A DNA stretch of 64,000 nt, from contig NZ_JACHGT010000008.1 in assembly GCF_014202425.1 (NCBI RefSeq), forward strand, positions 260,646 through 324,645. The letters run 5' to 3'. The stretch is from Phytomonospora endophytica (GTDB lineage: Bacteria > Actinomycetota > Actinomycetes > Mycobacteriales > Micromonosporaceae). Of the stretch, positions 59,198 through 64,000 are shown piece by piece. The translations under genes and the position numbers were made by a program. Within the stretch, counting starts at the first letter, position 1; each line of letters begins with the position of its first letter. Under the pieces are notes generated by a model. It was not told the origin of the DNA. It did no database searches and was given only the letters and a program-made list of their open reading frames with translations.

Positions 59198-60964
59198 GTG
59201 AACTCCGAGCCGACGCCGCCGCCCTCATGGCAATCCCACCCGTACGGTCTTCCACCCTCGGGTCAGCCGACGCCGCCGCAGCAGCCGCCCGGCGCGCAGG
59301 AGCCCACACAGCCACCTCCGTACCGCCAGCAGCCCCCCGCGTACGGCGCTCCGCAACAGCCCCAGCAGCCGCAGCCCCAGCCGCCGCCGCAACCCTCGTC
59401 GCCGTGGTCGTCGCCTTCGACGCCGACGACCTACGGCCGCCCCGCCGGTGAGGCCCAGCCCGCGCGCCCGTCGTGGGGCCCGTCGGCCCCGAGCGCGTAC
59501 GGCCCGGGCGGCACGCCCCCCGGTTTCCCCCAGCCGCAGCCGCAGCCTCCGACGCCCCTGAGCTATCCGCCCTACCCCGGCGCGCCGCCGGCCGGGATGA
59601 CCGCGCAGGGCCCGTACTGGATGCCCGGTTCGCCGCCTCCGCCGAAGAGCCCGTGGCCCCGGCGGATCGGCCTGCTCGTGCTCGTCGCGGTGCTCGGTGC
59701 GGCCTCGGTCATCACCGGCGCGTTCATCGGCCGCAGCGGCGTCTCGCTCACCGAGGCGATCGAGCCCGTCCCGCCGCGCCCGAGCGCGTCGGCCCCGGAC
59801 TCCGAGTGGGAGGAGTACGTCTCCGCCGCCGCGCTGGCCGCGCTGAACCGGCAGAGTTCGGCGCTGCTCAGCGGTGACGAGCAGGGCTGGCTCGCCCTGT
59901 ACGACAGCGAGGACGCCGACCTCGTCGACCGCATGAAGGAGCGCTACGACTCCCTCAAGGCGCTCGAAGTCACCAACTGGACCTACAAGCTCGACGGGAA
60001 GGCCGACGCGCGCGGCGGTTCCGGTGGCGAGGACCGGTCCTTCGACATCGACCTCGTCGTCGGTTACTGCTTCGGCTCGAACGACCCGCCGAACTGCGCG
60101 CCGACCGACGTCGTCATCCCCACGGAGTGGTCGTCGTCGACGGCGGGCCTGCTCATCACCGAGGTCGACGAGTCCTCGCCGAACCAGGCCGGGCCGCGTC
60201 CCTTCGAGGTCAGCGATCTCGCGGTGAAGTCGGGTCCGCGCGTGCTCGTCGCGGCGCCGCCGCAGTACGAGAACCGCCTCAACCAGGCCCTTGAGGTCGC
60301 CGAGGCCGCCGCGGAGAACGCCGACAAGTACGCCCACTGGGCCGAGGTCGACCGCTACGTCGTGTTCCTGGCCGGTGAGGACGAGTTCGCCGAGTGGTAC
60401 GGGACGGGCGACATCGGCCAGAACGTCGTCGGTTTCGCGCTGCCGCTGGGGACCGTCGACGACAACGGCGACTGGAAGCAGACCGGCATCGAGGTCGTCA
60501 TGCACGTCGAGCGTCTCGGCAACCGCGACGAGTTCAACTCGACGATGCGCCACGAGTTCGGGCACGTCGTGACGCTGCTCGGGACGAGCGACGTCGAACC
60601 GCAGCCGGAGGACTGGTTCCTCAACGAGGGCATCGCCGAGTACATCGACCACGGCGATCAGCCGGTGAGCAGCTACCCGCGCCTGTCGAACGTGAAGGAC
60701 TACCTGTCGACGATCCGCTGGAACGGTGAGCTCGTCGCGCCGACGGCGACCGACGACGGACTGGCCGGTTCGGGCAAGTACGGGCTGGCGTTCCTGGCGG
60801 TGCGGTACATCATCGACACCTACGGGATCGACAAGTTCTACGAGTTCTTCGAGACGGTCGCGCGCAACGGCGAGGAGGCCGACGCCGCCTCGCAGACGTC
60901 CTTCGGGGAGAGCTGGCCGAACGTGCTGGCGAAGGTCGAGGACTTCGTCAAGTCGACGGTGTAG
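59198..60964 (+). CDS. Proline-rich membrane-anchored zinc metalloprotease (HExxH)
   Basis: 588 residues. The first ~150 are Pro/Gln-rich and disordered (PPQQPPGAQEPTQPPPYRQQ), cytoplasmic. One membrane helix about 156-176 (IGLLVLVAVLGAASVITGAF) exports the rest. The catalytic part (about 380-588) has HEFGHVVTLLG and a downstream Glu in FLNEGIAEYID, the gluzincin pattern, and ends in a helical bundle (LAFLVRYI-like, DKFYEFFETVARNG). Substrate unknown. GTG start. Confidence 0.87.
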   Translation: MNSEPTPPPSWQSHPYGLPPSGQPTPPQQPPGAQEPTQPPPYRQQPPAYGAPQQPQQPQPQPPPQPSSPWSSPSTPTTYGRPAGEAQPARPSWGPSAPSAYGPGGTPPGFPQPQPQPPTPLSYPPYPGAPPAGMTAQGPYWMPGSPPPPKSPWPRRIGLLVLVAVLGAASVITGAFIGRSGVSLTEAIEPVPPRPSASAPDSEWEEYVSAAALAALNRQSSALLSGDEQGWLALYDSEDADLVDRMKERYDSLKALEVTNWTYKLDGKADARGGSGGEDRSFDIDLVVGYCFGSNDPPNCAPTDVVIPTEWSSSTAGLLITEVDESSPNQAGPRPFEVSDLAVKSGPRVLVAAPPQYENRLNQALEVAEAAAENADKYAHWAEVDRYVVFLAGEDEFAEWYGTGDIGQNVVGFALPLGTVDDNGDWKQTGIEVVMHVERLGNRDEFNSTMRHEFGHVVTLLGTSDVEPQPEDWFLNEGIAEYIDHGDQPVSSYPRLSNVKDYLSTIRWNGELVAPTATDDGLAGSGKYGLAFLAVRYIIDTYGIDKFYEFFETVARNGEEADAASQTSFGESWPNVLAKVEDFVKSTV

Positions 60965-60978
60965 ACGGACGCGTCTCG

Positions 60979-61006
60979 GGCCGCCCGCGCTTCGGCGTGG
61001 GCGGCC
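60979..61006 (+). terminator. Terminator with UUCG tetraloop
   Basis: 12-bp stem GGCCGCCCGCGC with one G-U pair closed by TTCG, 15 bases after the metalloprotease stop. Confidence 0.78.
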
Positions 61007-61333
61007 TGTTCTGTTCCGGCGCCGATCCCGGCCGCGTCACGAAAACAGCGATACGGGCGAGATGTCGAATTTCCGCCGTGCCGGGAGGTTTCGTGACGGG
61101 TGGCGGTGGCCGTCCGAACCGGTAGCGCCGGTCGCCCGAAAACCTTCCGGCCTTCCCGCGCGCCTGCCCACCCGTGACCTCCCCCACCTCATCCCACCCG
61201 ACCCTGCCGAACCATGGTCAACACCTGCCCTACCACATTACGGTGGATAAACGAAGCATCTACATGTTCGTGTCGTGTCACCGGCAAGCCGACATAACGC
61301 CGCCACGGCACTCATCGGGAGGGTAGAGCCGAC
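61007..61333. other. Gene-free interval with a 10-bp inverted repeat
   Basis: No convincing gene. CGTCACGAAA (61035-61044) and its exact complement (61089-61098) form a spaced inverted repeat with 44 bases between. The promoter of the HTH-bS22 run should lie at the right end. Confidence 0.55.
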
Positions 61334-61567
61334 ATGGAGCCCACGAGAAGCACCGGCAGCCAGCAGAACCTGCTCAGCGAGGTCCGCTTCCTCACCGTCG
61401 CCGAGGTCGCCGAACTGATGCGCGTCTCGAAGATGACCGTCTACCGACTCGTCCACTCCGGGCAGCTCGGCGCGGTCCGTGTGGGCCGCTCGTTCCGGGT
61501 TCCCGAGCAGGCCGTCCAGGACTATCTGCGCTCGGGACTGCCTCCCGGGTTCCCCGACGTGGCGTAA
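61334..61567 (+). CDS. Excisionase-type MerR-like HTH protein
   Basis: 77 residues, almost all a winged [53 protein letters not shown]. This HTH-bS22 neighbourhood is conserved in actinobacteria, so it is a chromosomal regulator and not a phage excisionase. Confidence 0.9.
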   Translation: MEPTRSTGSQQNLLSEVRFLTVAEVAELMRVSKMTVYRLVHSGQLGAVRVGRSFRVPEQAVQDYLRSGLPPGFPDVA

Positions 61568-61628
61568 CGGCTGGCAGTCGGTATGGTTGAGCGGTTACAC
61601 ACCACCTCCAGCTACTAGGGGTACACCT

Positions 61629-61730
61629 ATGGGTTCGGTCATCAAGAAGCGTCGCAAGCGCATGGCGAAGAAGAAGCACCGCAAGCTGCTGCGCAAGACC
61701 CGCGTGCAGCGTCGTCGCCAGGGCAAGTGA
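61629..61730 (+). CDS. 33-residue ribosomal protein (bS22 / AURKAIP1-like)
   Basis: 33 residues, 20 of them Lys or Arg: [19 protein letters not shown] then [14 protein letters not shown]. Near-identical peptides are found in mycobacterial small ribosomal subunits as bS22, close to the decoding centre. ATG 61629 follows a conserved leader; its stop overlaps the next GTG start. Confidence 0.93.
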   Translation: MGSVIKKRRKRMAKKKHRKLLRKTRVQRRRQGK

Positions 61731-62671
61731 CCGGGCCGGCTGTTCTCGTCACCGGCGCTGACCGGTATCTGGGCGGTCGTCTCGCCGCGAGGCTGACCGC
61801 CGACGACCGTGTCGCGCGGGTGGTGACGGCTGCCACCGATGATCTGCTGCAACCGGCCGGCAACGGACGGACGCGTATATCCGAGCTGCTGGCCGATGCC
61901 CAGGTCTGCACCGTCGTGCACCTGGCCATCGGCGCCTCGGCGTCGCGCACCGGTTCCCGTGGGGAACTCAAGGAACGCAACGTCATCGGCACCATGCAGC
62001 TGCTCGCCGCATGCCAGCGCTCACCGCACGTCCGCCGCGTCGTCGTCAAGTCCGCCGCGGCCGCTTACGGTGCCTCCATTCGCGACCCCGCGATCTTCAC
62101 CGAGGACACCGAACTGCGCGCCGTGCCGCGCGGTGAGTACACCAAGGACGTCCTCGACGCCGAAGGCTACGTGCGCGGATTCTCCCGCCGCCGGCCCGAC
62201 GTCGAGGTCACCGTCCTGCGCCTCGCGCCCCTGATCGGGCCGAAGGCGGACACGACCATGAGCCGTTACTTCGCGCTGCCCCTGGTCCCCACCGTGCTGG
62301 GCTTCGACCCGCGCGTGCAGTTCCTGCACATCGACGACGCCGTCGACGTGCTGCACCACGCCACCGTGCGCCCCCACCCGGAGCCGCCCGAGCGCCACGA
62401 CCGCCCGACGGTCCTCAACGTCGCCGGACCGGGCGCGCTGCCGCTCTCGCAGGCGATCCGCCGCGCCGGCGGCATCACGCTCCCGGTGCCCGAACTCGCC
62501 CTGAGCGGCCTCACCGCCCTCGGCAGCGTCGAGTTCTCCCGGGACCAGCTCGACTTCCTGCGCTACGGCCGCGTCATGGACGTCCGGCGGCTCGTCGACG
62601 CGTACGGAATCAACCCCCTGCCGACCCCCGAGGCATTCGACGCGGTGTTCGGCGCAGTAAAGGAAGCCTGA
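61727..62671 (+). CDS. NAD-dependent epimerase/dehydratase-family SDR protein
   Basis: 314 residues. Rossmann start [18 protein letters not shown], strand-4 [18 protein letters not shown] with the Ser, and [16 protein letters not shown] supplying the Tyr/Lys region. In this actinobacterial synteny group it precedes an acyltransferase, hinting at an envelope-lipid role. GTG overlaps the bS22 stop. Confidence 0.88.
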   Translation: MTGPAVLVTGADRYLGGRLAARLTADDRVARVVTAATDDLLQPAGNGRTRISELLADAQVCTVVHLAIGASASRTGSRGELKERNVIGTMQLLAACQRSPHVRRVVVKSAAAAYGASIRDPAIFTEDTELRAVPRGEYTKDVLDAEGYVRGFSRRRPDVEVTVLRLAPLIGPKADTTMSRYFALPLVPTVLGFDPRVQFLHIDDAVDVLHHATVRPHPEPPERHDRPTVLNVAGPGALPLSQAIRRAGGITLPVPELALSGLTALGSVEFSRDQLDFLRYGRVMDVRRLVDAYGINPLPTPEAFDAVFGAVKEA

Positions 62672-63516
62672 TGAGCCATCGCTTCGAAGATGCGATCAAC
62701 AAGGTCTTCGACATCGTCGAACGCCGGTTGTCCGGCGAGTACGAGGTAGACGAGTTCGGCTTCGACCAGGAGCTGACCGAAGAGGTCGTCGCCCCGGCCC
62801 TGCGGCCCTTGTACCGCAAGTGGTTCCGGGTCGAGATGCACGGCCTGGAGAACGTCCCCGACAAGGGCGGCGCGCTCATCGTCGGCAACCACTCCGGCGC
62901 CATCGCCATGGACGCCGCCATGCTCCAGCTCGGTCTCCTCGACGACCACCCGGCGCGCAGGCACCTGCGCCTCCTCGGCGCCGACTTCGTCTTCAAGACC
63001 CCGATCCTCGGCGAGTACGCGCGCAAGACCGGCGCCACGCTCGCCTGCAACCCCGACGCCGAAAGGCTGCTCAACGCCGGCCACCTCGTCGGCGTGTTCC
63101 CCGAGGGCTTCAAAGGCGTCGGGAAACCGGTGTGGGACCGCTACAAGCTCCAGCGCTTCGGCCGCGGCGGTTTCGTGTCGGCCGCGCTGAAGACGGGCGT
63201 GCCGATCATTCCGGTGTCCATTGTGGGCGCCGAGGAGATCTACCCGATCATCGGCGACATCAAGCCCCTCGCGAGGCTCCTCGGACTCCCCTACTTCCCC
63301 GTCACACCGACATTCCCGCTCCTCGGCCCCCTCGGCGCGGTACCGCTGCCGTCGAAGTGGCACATCGAGTTCGGTGAGCCGATCGAGACGACCGAACTCG
63401 CCGACCACGCCGACGATCCGATGGAGATCTTCAACCTCGCCGACAAGGTGAAGGAGTCGATCCAGCAGACGATCCACCAGCTGCTGGAGAAGCGCGGCGG
63501 GGCCTTCCAGCCCTGA
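62671..63516 (+). CDS. 1-acylglycerol-3-phosphate acyltransferase-like (PlsC family)
   Basis: 281 residues. HX4D box in NHSGAIAMDAAML, second block FPEGFKGVGKPVW, third region VPIIPVSIVGAEE. Acylates a glycerophospholipid or related alcohol at the inner membrane. Start overlaps the SDR stop (TGATG). Confidence 0.9.
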   Translation: MSHRFEDAINKVFDIVERRLSGEYEVDEFGFDQELTEEVVAPALRPLYRKWFRVEMHGLENVPDKGGALIVGNHSGAIAMDAAMLQLGLLDDHPARRHLRLLGADFVFKTPILGEYARKTGATLACNPDAERLLNAGHLVGVFPEGFKGVGKPVWDRYKLQRFGRGGFVSAALKTGVPIIPVSIVGAEEIYPIIGDIKPLARLLGLPYFPVTPTFPLLGPLGAVPLPSKWHIEFGEPIETTELADHADDPMEIFNLADKVKESIQQTIHQLLEKRGGAFQP

Positions 63517-63517
63517 G

Positions 63518-63551
63518 CCGACGACCGCCCCGGATGCGCGGCGGCCGTCGG
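63518..63551 (+). terminator. Terminator after the HTH-bS22-SDR-acyltransferase run
   Basis: CCGACG-A-CCGCC pairs with GGCGG-C-CGTCGG (11 pairs, one mismatch) around a 10-base loop, directly at the stop codon. Confidence 0.65.
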
Positions 63552-63564
63552 ATCGGCCCTGGTG

Positions 63565-64000
63565 TCAGGCCTTCAGGAAGTCCAGGATGAGCGGTTCCGT
63601 CTTCGCCGGGTTCTCCAGCGTCGGCAGGTGACCGGCCCAGTCGAGCTCCACGAGCCGGGCGCCGGGGATCTCGCCGGCGAGCACCCGCGCGGTCTTCACG
63701 AAGAACTCCAGGTCCTTCGCGCCCTGCACGACCAGGGTTTCGGCGGTGATGTCGGCGAGGTCGAACTCGGGTTTCGTCGAGGGCGCGTCCACCTCGTCGG
63801 CGAACTGGACCTCGAAGGCCCTGCGCTGCATGGCGCCGACGAACTCGCGCATCTCCGCGGAGGCCTCCGGGCCGAGCCAGGTGTCGACGTTGAGGGCGAC
63901 GAGGGCGTCGATGTCGGCCTGCTCGACCAGCTCCTCCTCGCGCTCGTCGAAGGCGTCGAGGTCGGGGGTCGAGTCGATCACGGCGGCGGCGCTGCACAGC
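63565..64000 (-). CDS. Alpha/beta hydrolase, N-terminal half beyond the window
   Basis: The reading frame stays open to the window end, so the start is missing. The visible ~145 residues are a cap region (DEREEELVEQADIDALVALN), the late acid strand TLVVQGAKDLEFFVKTARVL, and the terminal His in LDWAGHLPTLENP. Nucleophile elbow not visible. Family assignment rests on the C-terminal pattern. Confidence 0.82.
   Translation of the reverse strand, partial: LCSAAAVIDSTPDLDAFDEREEELVEQADIDALVALNVDTWLGPEASAEMREFVGAMQRRAFEVQFADEVDAPSTKPEFDLADITAETLVVQGAKDLEFFVKTARVLAGEIPGARLVELDWAGHLPTLENPAKTEPLILDFLKA

Noticed and set aside
61334-61567. Phage excisionase
   Set aside because: Despite the excisionase-type HTH, its neighbours are a ribosomal protein and lipid-type enzymes in a conserved actinobacterial order.
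1-64000. CRISPR arrays, rRNA or tRNA genes
   Set aside because: No regularly spaced direct repeats and no recognisable structural RNA were found on reading both strands.

Overview
The window is very GC-rich actinobacterial chromosome. The evidence is the dense, strongly biased coding on both strands, frequent GTG starts, ATGA/GTGA start-stop overlaps, the XRE-DUF5753/DUF397 pair, a 33-residue bS22-type ribosomal protein, DtxR/IdeR iron boxes, mycothiol-dependent-type enzymes and LPXTG surface proteins. A filamentous actinomycete of the Micromonosporales/Glycomycetales kind would fit, but this is inference. I see no rRNA, tRNA, CRISPR array, intact insertion sequence or prophage.

Layout. 1-11 kb: a truncated secreted subtilase; a SnoaL/metallo-beta-lactamase pair facing a TetR gene over two matching operators; an orphan response regulator behind a decayed histidine kinase; a VOC protein, hydrolases, a membrane Ser/Thr kinase, a flavoprotein and a double-GNAT protein. 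11-26 kb: a frameshifted FG-GAP relic; a 1530-residue DUF11 surface protein ending in LPATG; WD40, SRPBCC and VOC proteins; GlsB and hemerythrin genes with possible SigB-type promoters; an ECF41 sigma-nitroreductase-VOC operon; and a large secreted FG-GAP protein. 26-36 kb: small regulator-plus-target modules (TetR-tautomerase, XRE-DUF2975-SMI1, PadR-DUF1048-DUF1048, TetR with a 65-residue protein), several with readable paired operators. 36-41.5 kb: YCII/DGPF plus an ECF42-type sigma fused in frame to a truncated tyrosine-recombinase-like domain, a CadD-type transporter, a maleylpyruvate-isomerase-like protein and a cytochrome P450.

41.8-48.7 kb is a complete heme-iron locus. One strand carries binding lipoprotein, permease, ATPase, heme oxygenase and a DUF2470 protein, almost all start-stop overlapped. 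The other strand carries two HtaA heme-capture proteins. Two DtxR/IdeR boxes lie between them. 48.7-64 kb is mixed: DinB and CGNR proteins, proline dehydrogenase, a two-component system, a beta-lactamase-fold lipoprotein, GNATs, a methyltransferase, a second SnoaL protein, XRE/DUF397, a proline-rich membrane metalloprotease, then a compact HTH-bS22-epimerase-acyltransferase run and a truncated hydrolase.

The strongest leads are these. (i) The sigma-recombinase fusion. (ii) A probable small ECF41 regulon: the sigma gene at 21.6-22.5 kb has the three ECF41 signature motifs, and promoters of the form TCACA-N16-CGTC lie before the sigma gene itself, before the SnoaL gene at 57 kb, and on both strands of one palindrome between the isomerase-like and P450 genes. 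(iii) A series of two-copy palindromic operators that predict which regulator controls which target.
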